In this document: positions 43,775-51,959 of the stretch, in pieces
Position numbering within the stretch: position 1 is the first letter of the stretch
Layout: each line of letters opens with the position of its first letter
DNA from: JAIBJN01 sp963775395
GTDB taxonomy: Bacteria; Actinomycetota; Thermoleophilia; Gaiellales; Gaiellaceae
Direction of reading: 5' to 3'
Length of the DNA: 64,000 nucleotides
Assembly (NCBI GenBank): GCA_963775395.1
Contig: CAVZIX010000002.1
Coordinates: 1 to 64,000 of the forward strand
Position numbers and translations under genes: made by a program
Notes under the pieces: model-generated
Databases searched by the model: none
Told to the model about the DNA's origin: nothing
What the model saw: only the letters and a program-made list of their open reading frames with translations

Positions 43775-45817
43775 GTGACCGACTTCTTCCAGAACCACAC
43801 CGTCCTGTTCGCGCTCCTGTGCGCGCTTTTCGGGATCGGGGTCGGGATCTACCTCACCTGGTGGATCCTCAAGCAGCCCGCCGGCACGGACCGGATGCGC
43901 GAGATCGCGCGCGCCGTGCAGGAGGGCGCCGCGGCATACCTCAAGCGCCAGTACACGACGATCGGGCTGGTCGCGATCGTCCCGTTCCTCATCATCGGCT
44001 TCTACAACCAGCTCGGGTGGGGCACCGCGATCGGGTTCCTCATCGGCGCCGTCTTATCGGCCGCCGCCGGGTTCATCGGGATGAACGTCGCCGTGCGCGC
44101 GAACGTCCGCACGGCGGAAGCGGCCAAGCAGGGCCTGACGCCGGCGCTGAACGTCGCCTTCCGTGCGGGCTCGGTCACGGGCCTGCTCGTCGTCGGGCTC
44201 GGCCTGTTCGGCGTCGCGGGCTACTACGGGGTACTCACGAGCTGGTTCGACATCGCGCAGGACGACGCGATCGACGACCTCATCGGGCTCGCCTTCGGCG
44301 GCTCGCTGATCTCCGTCTTCGCGCGACTCGGCGGCGGCATCTACACGAAGGCCGCCGACGTGGGCGCCGACCTCGTCGGGAAGATCGAGGCCGGCATCCC
44401 CGAAGACGACCCGCGCAACCCGGCGGTGATCGCAGACAACGTCGGCGACAACGTCGGGGATTGCGCCGGTATGGCCGCGGACCTGTTCGAGACCTACGCG
44501 GTCACGGCGGTCGCGGTCATGCTGCTCGGCACCGCATTCCCCGCCGGCGGGCTCCCGCTGTTCCCGCTCGCCATCGGCGGCATCTCGATCATCGCCTCGG
44601 TGATCGGCATCTGGTTCGCGCGAGTCGGCCGCGGCGGGTCGATCATGAACGCCCTCTACAAGGCGGTCGCCGTCGCCACGGTGTTGTCGGCGATCGGCTT
44701 CATTCCGGTGACGATGGCTTTCGACGCGGGCCGCTTCAGCTTCGGGGAGCTCTACGTCGCCTCGCTCATCGGCCTGATCATCACCTTCGCGCTCGTCGCC
44801 ATCACCGAGTACTACACGGGCACGCGCTGGGGCCCCGTGAAGTCGATCGCGCGGTCGTCACAGACGGGCCACGCGACGAACATCATCGAGGGCCTCGCCG
44901 TCGGCATGCAGGCCACTGCGCTGCCCGTGATCGTCATCGCGGTCGGAATCGTTGCCGCTTACGAGGTCACGGACAGCCTCTACGGCATCGGCGTCGCTGT
45001 CATGGCGCAGCTATCCATGACCGGCCTCATCGTCGCGCTCGACGCGTACGGGCCCGTGACCGACAACGCGGGCGGCATCGCCGAGATGGCCGACCTGGAC
45101 GAGTCCGTGCGCGGCATCACCGACCCACTGGACGCCGTCGGGAACACGACGAAGGCCGTCACGAAGGGCTACGCGATCGGCTCCGCCGGCCTCGCAGCTC
45201 TCATCCTGTTCGACGAGTACGCGCGAGGCCTCTCGGACGAGCAGGTCTCGAGCGTCTTCGCCCTCAACGACCCGTGGGTGATCGCCGGGCTCTTCATCGG
45301 CGGCCTCATGCCCTTCCTCTTCGCCTCGCTCGCCATGCAGGCCGTGGGGCGCGTCGGCGGGCTCGTGGTCGACGAGGTGCGGCGCCAGTTCCGCGAGATC
45401 CCGGGCATCCTCGAGGGCACGGGGCGGCCCGATTACAGCCGCGCCGTCGACATCGTCACCAACTCAGCCATCAAGAAGATGCTCCTGCCGGCGCTCATCC
45501 CGGTCGCGATCCCGGTTCTCGTCGGAATCATCAGCCCCGAGGCGCTCGGCGGGCTCCTGATCGGCACGATCGTGACGGGCATCTTCCTCGCCATCGCCAT
45601 GACCTCCGGCGGCGGCGCCTGGGACAACGCGAAGAAGCTCATCGAGGACGGCGCCTACGGCGGCAAGGGCTCGGAGGCTCACGCCGCGGCCGTCACGGGC
45701 GACACGGTCGGCGACCCCTACAAGGACACCGCCGGCCCGGCGATCAACCCGATGATCAAGATCGCCAACATCGTCGCCATCCTCATCATCCCGATCCTCG
45801 CCTCCATCCACGGCTAG
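43775..45817 (+). CDS. hppA: K+-independent (type II) H+-translocating membrane pyrophosphatase
   Basis: Integral membrane protein of 680 residues with about 16 helices. It couples PPi hydrolysis to proton export. Active-site motifs: GGGIYTKAADVGADLVGKIEAGIPEDDPRN, DNVGDNVGDCAGMAADLFETY and DAVGNTTKAVTKGYAIGSAGLAA. The lysine in GNTTKA, with the following threonine in VTKGY, marks the K+-independent class. The GTG at 43775 is the first start in frame near the hydrophobic N-terminus. An AT-rich GATAAAAAT (43695-43703) about 70 bases upstream may be part of its promoter. Confidence 0.95.
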   Translation: MTDFFQNHTVLFALLCALFGIGVGIYLTWWILKQPAGTDRMREIARAVQEGAAAYLKRQYTTIGLVAIVPFLIIGFYNQLGWGTAIGFLIGAVLSAAAGFIGMNVAVRANVRTAEAAKQGLTPALNVAFRAGSVTGLLVVGLGLFGVAGYYGVLTSWFDIAQDDAIDDLIGLAFGGSLISVFARLGGGIYTKAADVGADLVGKIEAGIPEDDPRNPAVIADNVGDNVGDCAGMAADLFETYAVTAVAVMLLGTAFPAGGLPLFPLAIGGISIIASVIGIWFARVGRGGSIMNALYKAVAVATVLSAIGFIPVTMAFDAGRFSFGELYVASLIGLIITFALVAITEYYTGTRWGPVKSIARSSQTGHATNIIEGLAVGMQATALPVIVIAVGIVAAYEVTDSLYGIGVAVMAQLSMTGLIVALDAYGPVTDNAGGIAEMADLDESVRGITDPLDAVGNTTKAVTKGYAIGSAGLAALILFDEYARGLSDEQVSSVFALNDPWVIAGLFIGGLMPFLFASLAMQAVGRVGGLVVDEVRRQFREIPGILEGTGRPDYSRAVDIVTNSAIKKMLLPALIPVAIPVLVGIISPEALGGLLIGTIVTGIFLAIAMTSGGGAWDNAKKLIEDGAYGGKGSEAHAAAVTGDTVGDPYKDTAGPAINPMIKIANIVAILIIPILASIHG

Positions 45818-45848
45818 TCGCCGGCGGGCAGCCGCCCGCTTGTGACAC

Positions 45849-45877
45849 TTGACATTAGACGCCGAAGGGAAGATCCT
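45849..45877 (+). promoter_or_regulatory. -35 TTGACA with candidate -10 GATCCT
   Basis: TTGACA (45849-45854) is followed after 17 bases by GATCCT (45872-45877), a weak -10. The TGTGACnCTTGACA string at 45841-45854 recurs at 63479-63492 with one mismatch. The leader to ATG 45994 would be about 110 nt and ends with a GAGGAG ribosome-binding site. Confidence 0.45.
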
Positions 45878-45993
45878 CGCGTGGCCGGAGGTGGGGTCAT
45901 GACGCAGGTGCTCGGTCCGGGGGGACCAAAGGTTGTGCCCGCGTTCGCCTCCTGCTGTCCGTTGGGCTGCGGCAGATACGAGAGGAGAAGCTG

Positions 45994-47307
45994 ATGCACA
46001 GGCTTGCCCTGATCCTCGCGCTACTCGCAATCGTGCTCGCCGCGCCCGGCGTGGCGAGTGCCCAGACGCCGCCGACGCCGTGCGCGGAGCCGGTCGAGGT
46101 GATCGTCTGGACGGCGATCAACTGGGGCCGAATCGCGGACGGGTTCAAGAACAACCCGCTTCCGTGCGCCGAATACTGGATCTCGATTCCGCCGGGCGCC
46201 ATCGCGACGAATCTCCGCGCGGCGCGCATCTTCGATGAGATTAACCAACGCGGAGCGCAGTTCCATCCGATGGCGGAGATGACGCTCGGGGGCCCGGGGC
46301 CGGCCGGGACCATCGGGACCGGATGGTACGCCTGGGTGAACGACCCGAACGCGGTGCCGCGCCGCACGTGGTACGACGCGGGTGTCGAGTTCAGAAAGAA
46401 GATGGTCGTGGCGGGCCTCGACGTGACGAAAGGCGAGACGTGGCTCCTGAATGAGTTCAACCGCAGCACCGTCCGTGACTCGCCGCCGGGGAGCTCGCTG
46501 GAGCCGTACTACTCGCGCGCGGACATGCGGGATCTCGTCCGCGGGCTCTACGAGGGCGACACCGGCATGCCGCCCGCGCCCGGCGCCGTCGAGATCGGCA
46601 TCAACTACACCCACCAGGACCTGCCGGACGATGACGTCGCGCTCTACAAGGAAGAGCTGAAGGACTTCCTCCTCGACTCGCCGTTCTGGGCCGACATGGA
46701 CGGCCGCGTCCGCTGGATGATCAAGGAGGCCTACCCCGACGCGCGCAAGCACGGCGTGCCCGACTCGACTCGCACGAAGCGTCGGCGCCAGATGGAGCAG
46801 TACCTCTTCCATCTGGCCGACCTCGCGGCGGACGCGCCCAAGGAGGCCTCCGTGGCGAAGGAGTTCCTCCGCGACACGTACATGACGCTCGGAAGCGCGA
46901 CCTGGGCCGCCGTAGGACCTAGAGAGAACTTCCGCATCGGGCACGGTTGGACGCTATTCCCCCTCGAGGACATGCTGCACTTCGTGTCGGAGCAGGTCTA
47001 CGCCATGCGCTACTACGCCGACGCACACCCGAAGTTCGGGCCCGCGGGACGACTCGGCTTCTCGTGGCAGCCGACGAACAACGCGATCCCGCCGTCGATC
47101 GTTGCTCTGCCTGAGGCTGAGTTCCTGGCCGGGCAGGAGGCGATTGCCGACCGCATCGGAAGCGCCGTCCAGCACGCATATGCGAGCCCGGACGCACCCG
47201 CGATCGACGCCTGCCGCCCGCCGGGGAGCGGCGAGCAATGGTGCAACAGCGTCGTCCCTGGCGCCACGTTCACGACCAACTGGCTGGACTTCGCCTCCTG
47301 GAGATAA
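45994..47307 (+). CDS. Large secreted protein of unknown function
   Basis: Exported protein of 437 residues with a signal peptide (MHRLALILALLAIVLAAPGVASA). The mature part shows no family I recognise. It is rich in Trp/Tyr and charged residues: WYAWVNDPNAVPRRTWYD, EFNRSTVRDSPPGSSLEPYYSR and LEDMLHFVSEQVYAMRYYADAHP. Acidic/aromatic pockets and a few cysteines (CAEP, CAEY, DACRPP, EQWCNS) suggest a folded extracellular enzyme or binding protein. The ATG has a GAGGAG ribosome-binding site. It sits alone behind a TTGACA-type promoter, unlike the leaderless genes around it. Confidence 0.7.
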   Translation: MHRLALILALLAIVLAAPGVASAQTPPTPCAEPVEVIVWTAINWGRIADGFKNNPLPCAEYWISIPPGAIATNLRAARIFDEINQRGAQFHPMAEMTLGGPGPAGTIGTGWYAWVNDPNAVPRRTWYDAGVEFRKKMVVAGLDVTKGETWLLNEFNRSTVRDSPPGSSLEPYYSRADMRDLVRGLYEGDTGMPPAPGAVEIGINYTHQDLPDDDVALYKEELKDFLLDSPFWADMDGRVRWMIKEAYPDARKHGVPDSTRTKRRRQMEQYLFHLADLAADAPKEASVAKEFLRDTYMTLGSATWAAVGPRENFRIGHGWTLFPLEDMLHFVSEQVYAMRYYADAHPKFGPAGRLGFSWQPTNNAIPPSIVALPEAEFLAGQEAIADRIGSAVQHAYASPDAPAIDACRPPGSGEQWCNSVVPGATFTTNWLDFASWR

Positions 47308-47332
47308 GACGCCGAACCGTCGCCGCCGCGGC

Positions 47333-47559
47333 CTACGCGCTGCGGCGGCGTCGGACCTGCGGGCCCTGCGAGCCGAGCGCCGCGTAGGCGAGCGCCTGGA
47401 GCGACTCGTTCAGGCTCGAGAGCTCGTGCGCGATGCGCTGGAGCTGGTCGCCCGAGTCGAGCCGCCGTTGAGCGCGTGAACCTCGTCGCAGAGGCGGTCG
47501 AGGCGCGCGAGGATCGCGTCGAGCTGACGGTCGTCGAGGCGGCTGCGATCAGGCTGCAT
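47333..47559 (-). CDS. Small coiled-coil-like protein, interrupted by a -1 frameshift
   Basis: The ATG at 47559 reads MQPDRSRLDDRQLDAILARLDRLCDEVHALNGG. After one missing base near 47458-47463 the frame continues as GDQLQRIAHELSSLNESLQALAYAALGSQGPQVRRRR to a stop at 47333. Corrected length is about 75 residues. Heptad-like leucines suggest a helical or coiled-coil protein. It overlaps the end of the HAD gene by 11 bases on the same strand, so the two are cotranscribed. No family recognised. Confidence 0.55.
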
Positions 47560-48031
47560 TGCCGCTGATCTTAGCCAGTGCGGCCAGGGTCTCCGCGACG
47601 GCCACCGTGCCGCCGAACTGGGCGACGAGCCGGTCGCGCGCGCCCTCGCCGGTCTCGACCAGCTCGACGTGCCTTGCTGCGCCCAGCTGGGCGAGCGCGA
47701 TGCGGGCGAGCGGCTCGGGAGCGTCCGTGAAGACGCCGATGCGGACGCCCGCGCGGCCGAGCGCGCGCAGCGCGGCGCTCGCCTCTGCGCTCGGGCGCAG
47801 GTACACGGGCGCGCGATCCTCGGCGAACCGCTCGAGCGCGGCGCGCCAGTCGCCGATCCCGGCCTCGGCCCAGCGGTCGAGCTCCCGGGCGGCCTCGCCG
47901 CGGTCCTCCGGCAGCGCGTCCGGGTCGAGCGGGGCGATCGACGTGAAGCGACGCGCCGAGTCCGCCAGGAAGTCCCTCCAGAGCGGGCGCGTGTCCCCGA
48001 GGGCGTCGAGGTCGACCGCGACCGCGTTCAC
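47549..48031 (-). CDS. HAD-like hydrolase
   Basis: Protein of 160 residues. The N-terminal VAVDLDALGDTRPLW has a DxD nucleophile pair. After a helical cap (ELDRWAEAGIGDWRAALERFAED), GVRIGVFTDAPEPLARIAL resembles the HAD motif II strand with Thr (T/S-D), and the end GARDRLVAQFGGTVAVAETL could hold the later motifs. It is shorter than most HADs and the lysine and second acidic motif are not clear, so activity is uncertain. The GTG overlaps the VanZ-like gene by four bases. Confidence 0.6.
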   Translation of the reverse strand: MNAVAVDLDALGDTRPLWRDFLADSARRFTSIAPLDPDALPEDRGEAARELDRWAEAGIGDWRAALERFAEDRAPVYLRPSAEASAALRALGRAGVRIGVFTDAPEPLARIALAQLGAARHVELVETGEGARDRLVAQFGGTVAVAETLAALAKISGNAA

Positions 48032-48375
48032 GACCGCGAGCCCGCCCAGCGGGCGAAGAGCAGGACGCCGGCGGTGACTCCGATGGTGTCGACCAGCCAG
48101 TCCAGCGGTGCGCCCTGACGTCCCGTCACGAAGGTCTGGTGGAACTCGTCGGTAGCCGCGTAGGCGGAGCCCAGGAGGATCGCGAGCGGCTCGCGGCCGA
48201 CGGCGCGCTGGAGCAGGCCGCCTAGCACCGCGTACTCGGCCATGTGCGCCACCTTTCGCAGGACGAGGTCCCACGTCCCGAGACCTGTCCCGAGGCTCGG
48301 GATCGACGAGAGCGCGAAGATCAGCCCGGCCCAGAGCACGACCGGAAGCCAGAGGTTGAGCCGAGCCGCAGTCAC
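48028..48375 (-). CDS. VanZ-like family membrane protein
   Basis: Short membrane protein of 115 residues with about four spans. The family signature appears as RKVAHMAEYAVLGGLL and AYAATDEFHQTFVTGRQGAPLDWLVDTIGV. The aspartate in DEFHQ and the RQG/DWL motifs are typical of VanZ-like proteins, whose function is unknown outside teicoplanin resistance. The start is set by TACGCT on the minus strand ending 8 bases upstream. It is divergent from the cobalamin operon. Confidence 0.87.
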   Translation of the reverse strand: MTAARLNLWLPVVLWAGLIFALSSIPSLGTGLGTWDLVLRKVAHMAEYAVLGGLLQRAVGREPLAILLGSAYAATDEFHQTFVTGRQGAPLDWLVDTIGVTAGVLLFARWAGSRS

Positions 48376-48382
48376 GCGCGCC

Positions 48383-48388
48383 AGCGTA
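48383..48388 (-). promoter_or_regulatory. -10 element TACGCT (minus strand) for vanZ-like/HAD unit
   Basis: On the minus strand TACGCT ends 8 bases before the GTG at 48375, leaving a 1-nt leader. Confidence 0.5.
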
Positions 48389-48419
48389 GCCACACGCCCG
48401 TCTTGCCCGCCGGGAGGAG

Positions 48420-48590
48420 TATGCTCCTGCCACAGAAGGCGAGCGGTCAAGGGAAGCCGGTGCAAGTCCGGCACGGTCCCGCCGCTGTGAGGGGAGACGC
48501 TCCTCCGCCAAACGCCACTGGCCACGGCCGGGAAGGCGGCGGAAGAGGGAGCCCCGAGTCAGAAGACCTGCCTCTCGCCCCCAGATCCGT
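48420..48590 (+). promoter_or_regulatory. Cobalamin riboswitch
   Basis: The leader of the following operon contains the conserved cobalamin aptamer landmarks. GGAAGCCGGTGCAAGTCCGG (48452-48471) is followed by the GCCGCTGTGA element near 48481. The ACGCCACTGG element is near 48512, and the B12 box GAGTCAGAAGACCTGCC (48556-48572) closes the core. The coding start follows about 40 nt downstream with an AGGAG ribosome-binding site, so B12 binding would repress expression, at translation or transcription. A TATGCT at 48420-48425 is a plausible -10 for the transcript. Confidence 0.9.
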
Positions 48591-48611
48591 TGTCCTCGCG
48601 GAAGGAGAAAC

Positions 48612-49574
48612 GTGTTCCACCGACCTCTTGCAGCCCTTCTGGCTGTCCTTGCGCTCGTCCTCGCCGGGTGCGGCGGGGAATCGGAGAGCTCGGCGCCCCA
48701 GCAGCCGACGTCCTCTGCCGTGGCCGAGACCGCGCCGGCCGAGCCGGAGTTCCCGGTCACGGTCGAGGCCGACAACGGCCCGGTCACGCTCGAGGAGGAG
48801 CCCGACGCCATCGTCTCGCTCTCCGCCACGGCCACCGAGTCGCTCTTCGCCATGGGCGCGGGCGAGCAGGTGCTCGCCGTCGACGACCAGTCGAACTTCC
48901 CGGCCGAGGCGCCGGTGACGGACCTGTCGGGCTTCGAGCCCAACGTCGAGGCGATCGCAGGCTACGAGCCCGACCTCGTCATCGCCGCCTACGACCCGGG
49001 TGGGCTCGTGGACGGCCTCGAGAAGCTCGACATCCCGGTGCTCCTGCAGGACGCTGCCCCGAACCTCGACGCCGCCTACGAGCAGATCGAGACGCTGGGC
49101 GCCGCCACGGGCAACGTCGAGGGCGCCGAGGAGGTCGTCGAGTCGATGCAGACGGAGATCGAGGAGCTCGTCGCCTCGGTGCCTGGCGCCCAGGGGGCGA
49201 CCGTGTATCACGAGCTCGGCCCCGACTTCTTCTCGGCCACCTCGGAGACGTTCATCGGCAGCGTCTACGAGCTCTTCGGGCTCGTGAACATCGCCGACGC
49301 GGCGAAGGGGGCCGCGGACGCAGGCGGCTACCCGCAGCTGACCGGCGAGTACATCGTCTCCGAGAGCCCTGACCTGATCGTCCTCGCGGACACGAAGTGT
49401 TGCGAGCAGACCGCCGACACGGTCTCCAAGCGCCCCGGCTGGGCCCAGATCGAGGCGGTCGCGAACGGAAACATCGTCGAGGCCGACGACGACATCGCCT
49501 CGCGGTGGGGCCCGCGCACGGTCGTCTTCGTCGAGCTGATCGCCGGGTCGCTCGAAGGCGTCGGAGGGCGCTAG
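48612..49574 (+). CDS. btuF: Cobalamin/iron-type ABC transporter substrate-binding lipoprotein (BtuF-like)
   Basis: Periplasmic-type binding protein of 320 residues attached as a lipoprotein (signal LALVLAGCGGE; the cysteine would be lipidated). It contains the helical-backbone binding fold with IVSLSATATESLFAMGAGEQVLAV, VEAIAGYEPDLVIAAYDP and GWAQIEAVANGNIVEADDD. The class is shared by cobalamin and siderophore binders; the riboswitch and the cob genes downstream argue for corrinoid. The GTG at 48612 has an AGGAG ribosome-binding site. Confidence 0.88.
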   Translation: MFHRPLAALLAVLALVLAGCGGESESSAPQQPTSSAVAETAPAEPEFPVTVEADNGPVTLEEEPDAIVSLSATATESLFAMGAGEQVLAVDDQSNFPAEAPVTDLSGFEPNVEAIAGYEPDLVIAAYDPGGLVDGLEKLDIPVLLQDAAPNLDAAYEQIETLGAATGNVEGAEEVVESMQTEIEELVASVPGAQGATVYHELGPDFFSATSETFIGSVYELFGLVNIADAAKGAADAGGYPQLTGEYIVSESPDLIVLADTKCCEQTADTVSKRPGWAQIEAVANGNIVEADDDIASRWGPRTVVFVELIAGSLEGVGGR

Positions 49575-50653
49575 TGGTGGACGCCGGCGGCCTGCGGGCT
49601 CGTCTTTCCGGCCGGCCCGAGCGGGCGCTGCGAGGCGTCTCGCTCCGCTGGACGCTGGCCGCCGGCGCCTTCGTCCTCCTCTCGAGCCTGCTCGGGCTCG
49701 CGCTCGGGCCCGTCGACCTCGGCCTCGGGGCGGTGGCCCGAGAGGTCCTGAGCCACGTGCCGTTCCTCGGCGTCGAGTCGCCGTTCTCGGAGACCCAGGA
49801 CGCCATCCTCTGGGAGCTTCGAGCGCCCCGCGTCGTGCTGGGCCTGCTCGTCGGCGCGATGCTCGCCATGGCCGGCGCCGCCTACCAGGGCGTCTTCCGG
49901 AATCCGCTCGCCGACCCGTACCTCCTCGGGGCGGCGGCCGGCGCAGGCCTCGGGGCCACGATCGTGATCGCCTACGACCTCGCCGGCGACTTCAGGCCGG
50001 ATCTCCGGCCCATCGCGGCGTTCGTCGGAGCCATGCTCGCCGTCGGCATCGCCTACGCCCTCGGCCGCTCGGTCGGTGGGCGGCAGACCGCGACGCTCAT
50101 CCTCGCCGGGGTCACCGTCGCGTCCTTCCTCACCGCGCTCCAGACCTACGTGCAGCAGCGACGCGTGGAGACCGTCCAGGAGGTCTACAGCTGGATCCTG
50201 GGCCAGCTCGAGACCGCGGGCTGGACGGACGTGCTGATCATGCTGCCGTACGTCGTCGTCAGCGCCGTCCTCCTCCTCTGGCATCGGCGCCTGCTCGACG
50301 TCCTCGCAGTGGGAGACGATGAGGCGGCGAGCCTCGGCGTGCCCGTCGCGCGCGTGCGGCTGCTCGTGGTCCTCGCCGCCACTCTCGGAACGGCCGCCGC
50401 GGTGGCGTTCAGCGGCCTGATCGCCTTCGTGGGAATCATCGTCCCGCACGCGATCCGGCTGATGGCCGGGACGAGCTACCGCATCGTCCTGCCGCTCTCG
50501 CTCGCGTTCGGAGCCGGCTTCCTGGTCCTCGTCGACCTCGTCGCCCGCACGGTGGTCGCCCCCGCGCAGCTGCCGATCGGCGTCGTCACCGCGTTCCTGG
50601 GCGCACCGTTCTTCGCGATCGTCCTTCGCACGACCAGGACGGTGGGCCCGTGA
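49574..50653 (+). CDS. btuC: BtuC-like ABC transporter permease
   Basis: FecCD-family permease of 359 residues with about ten helices. Motifs: RAPRVVLGLLVGAMLAMAGAAYQGVFRNPLADPYLLGAAAGA, the ATPase-contact loop DDEAASLGVPV, and GLIAFVGIIVPHAIRL near the C-terminal gate. The GTG at 49574 overlaps the btuF stop by one base. It also shares four bases with the btuD start (GTGA). It forms the transmembrane channel for the substrate delivered by BtuF. Confidence 0.94.
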   Translation: MVDAGGLRARLSGRPERALRGVSLRWTLAAGAFVLLSSLLGLALGPVDLGLGAVAREVLSHVPFLGVESPFSETQDAILWELRAPRVVLGLLVGAMLAMAGAAYQGVFRNPLADPYLLGAAAGAGLGATIVIAYDLAGDFRPDLRPIAAFVGAMLAVGIAYALGRSVGGRQTATLILAGVTVASFLTALQTYVQQRRVETVQEVYSWILGQLETAGWTDVLIMLPYVVVSAVLLLWHRRLLDVLAVGDDEAASLGVPVARVRLLVVLAATLGTAAAVAFSGLIAFVGIIVPHAIRLMAGTSYRIVLPLSLAFGAGFLVLVDLVARTVVAPAQLPIGVVTAFLGAPFFAIVLRTTRTVGP

Positions 50654-51447
50654 TGCTTCGCCTGGAGGGCGTTCGCGTCTCGCTCGACGGCGCGGAGGTC
50701 GTGAAGGGGCTCGACATACGCCTCGACGACGGCGAATGGCTCGGGCTCATCGGCCCCAACGGAGCGGGGAAGACGACGGTCCTCCGTGCGGTTGCCGGTC
50801 TCGTCCCGTACTCGGGGTCTGTCCGGGTCGTGGGCGACGAGGCCTCCTCGCTTCGCCGGCGCGAGCTGGCACGGCGCGTCGCGGTCGTGCCGCAGATCCC
50901 CGTCATCCCGCCGGACTCGAGCGTCCTCGAGTACGTCGTCCTGGGCAGGACGCCGCACCTCGGCTACTCCGGCAGCCCCCGGGCCCGCGACGTCACCGCG
51001 GCGCGCTCGGCGCTCGCACGGCTCGACGCGGCGCATCTGGTCGACCGCCGCCTTGGCTCGCTGAGCGGCGGCGAGCGGCAGCGTGCCGTCCTCGCCCGCG
51101 CGGTCGCCCAGGACGCGCGGCTGCTCCTCCTCGACGAGCCGACGACCGCGCTCGACGTCGGCGCCCAGCAGCAGGTGCTGGAGCTGGTCGCATCGCTTCG
51201 CGCTGACCGAGGCCTTACGGTCCTCAGCGCGATGCACGATCTCACGCACGCAGGCCAGTACGCCGACCGTCTCGTGCTGATGGACGGCGGCCGCGAGGTG
51301 GCGAGCGGCGCTCCGAAGGAGGTGCTCACCGAGCAGCTGGTCGCGCGCCACTACGGCGCCGAGGTCCGCGTGATCGTGGACGAGGAGACCGGCATTGCGG
51401 TCGTGCCCCTGCGCCCGCGCGTAGTCTCCGAAGAGCGGGTCGTCTGA
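50650..51447 (+). CDS. btuD: BtuD-like ABC transporter ATP-binding protein
   Basis: ATPase of the corrinoid importer, 265 residues. Walker A is IGPNGAGKTTVLRAV, Q-loop PQIPVIPPDSSVLEYV, signature LSGGERQRAVLARAVAQDAR, Walker B LLLDEPTTALDVGAQQ, H-loop AMHDLTHAGQYADRL. The C-terminal 45 residues (REVASGAPKEVLTEQLVARHYGAEVRVIVDEETG) are the usual regulatory tail. It is positioned between the permease and cobU with overlapping ends, so the transport and assembly genes form one operon. Confidence 0.94.
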   Translation: MMLRLEGVRVSLDGAEVVKGLDIRLDDGEWLGLIGPNGAGKTTVLRAVAGLVPYSGSVRVVGDEASSLRRRELARRVAVVPQIPVIPPDSSVLEYVVLGRTPHLGYSGSPRARDVTAARSALARLDAAHLVDRRLGSLSGGERQRAVLARAVAQDARLLLLDEPTTALDVGAQQQVLELVASLRADRGLTVLSAMHDLTHAGQYADRLVLMDGGREVASGAPKEVLTEQLVARHYGAEVRVIVDEETGIAVVPLRPRVVSEERVV

Positions 51448-51959
51448 TGGGCATCACGCTGCTCGTCGGCGGCGCCCGCAGTGGAAAGTCGGCACGCGCG
51501 CTGCAACTCGCCTCGGAGTGGGACGGGCAGGTCGTCTTCGTCGCCACCGCCGAGGGCCGGGATGCCGAGATGGCCGCGCGGATCGCGCGCCACCGGCTCG
51601 AACGCCCAGCGTCCTGGAGGACGGTCGAAGCCCCGCTCGAGCTCGTACGGGCCTTCGACAGCATCCCCGCCAGGGCGCTCGTGATCCTCGACTGCCTGAC
51701 CCTCTGGGTCGCCAACGCGCTCGAGGCCGGCTGGAGCGACGAGGATGTCGAGCGCGCCGCGGCCGCGGTGGCGACGATCGCAGCGGAGCGCGAGCAGCCC
51801 ACCGTCGTGGTCACGAACGAGGTGGGGCTCGGCCTCGTGCCCCAGACCGAGCTCGGCCGCGCCTACCGCGACCTGCTCGGAAGGGTCAACGCCGTCTTCG
51901 CGGCCCAGGCGGAGCAGGCGTACTTGATGATCGCCGGCCGCACGCTCGAGCTCACGTGA
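51447..51959 (+). CDS. cobU: Adenosylcobinamide kinase / guanylyltransferase
   Basis: Bifunctional enzyme that phosphorylates adenosylcobinamide and transfers GMP to give AdoCbi-GDP; 170 residues. P-loop is LLVGGARSGKSARAL, followed by FVATAEGRDAEMAARIARHRLERP, in which the His of RHR is the GMP-linked residue. VILDCLTLWVANAL and VVTNEVGLGLVPQTELGRAYRDLLGRVN complete the family motifs. It is the first cob gene of the block and starts inside the btuD stop (TGATG). Confidence 0.95.
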   Translation: MGITLLVGGARSGKSARALQLASEWDGQVVFVATAEGRDAEMAARIARHRLERPASWRTVEAPLELVRAFDSIPARALVILDCLTLWVANALEAGWSDEDVERAAAAVATIAAEREQPTVVVTNEVGLGLVPQTELGRAYRDLLGRVNAVFAAQAEQAYLMIAGRTLELT

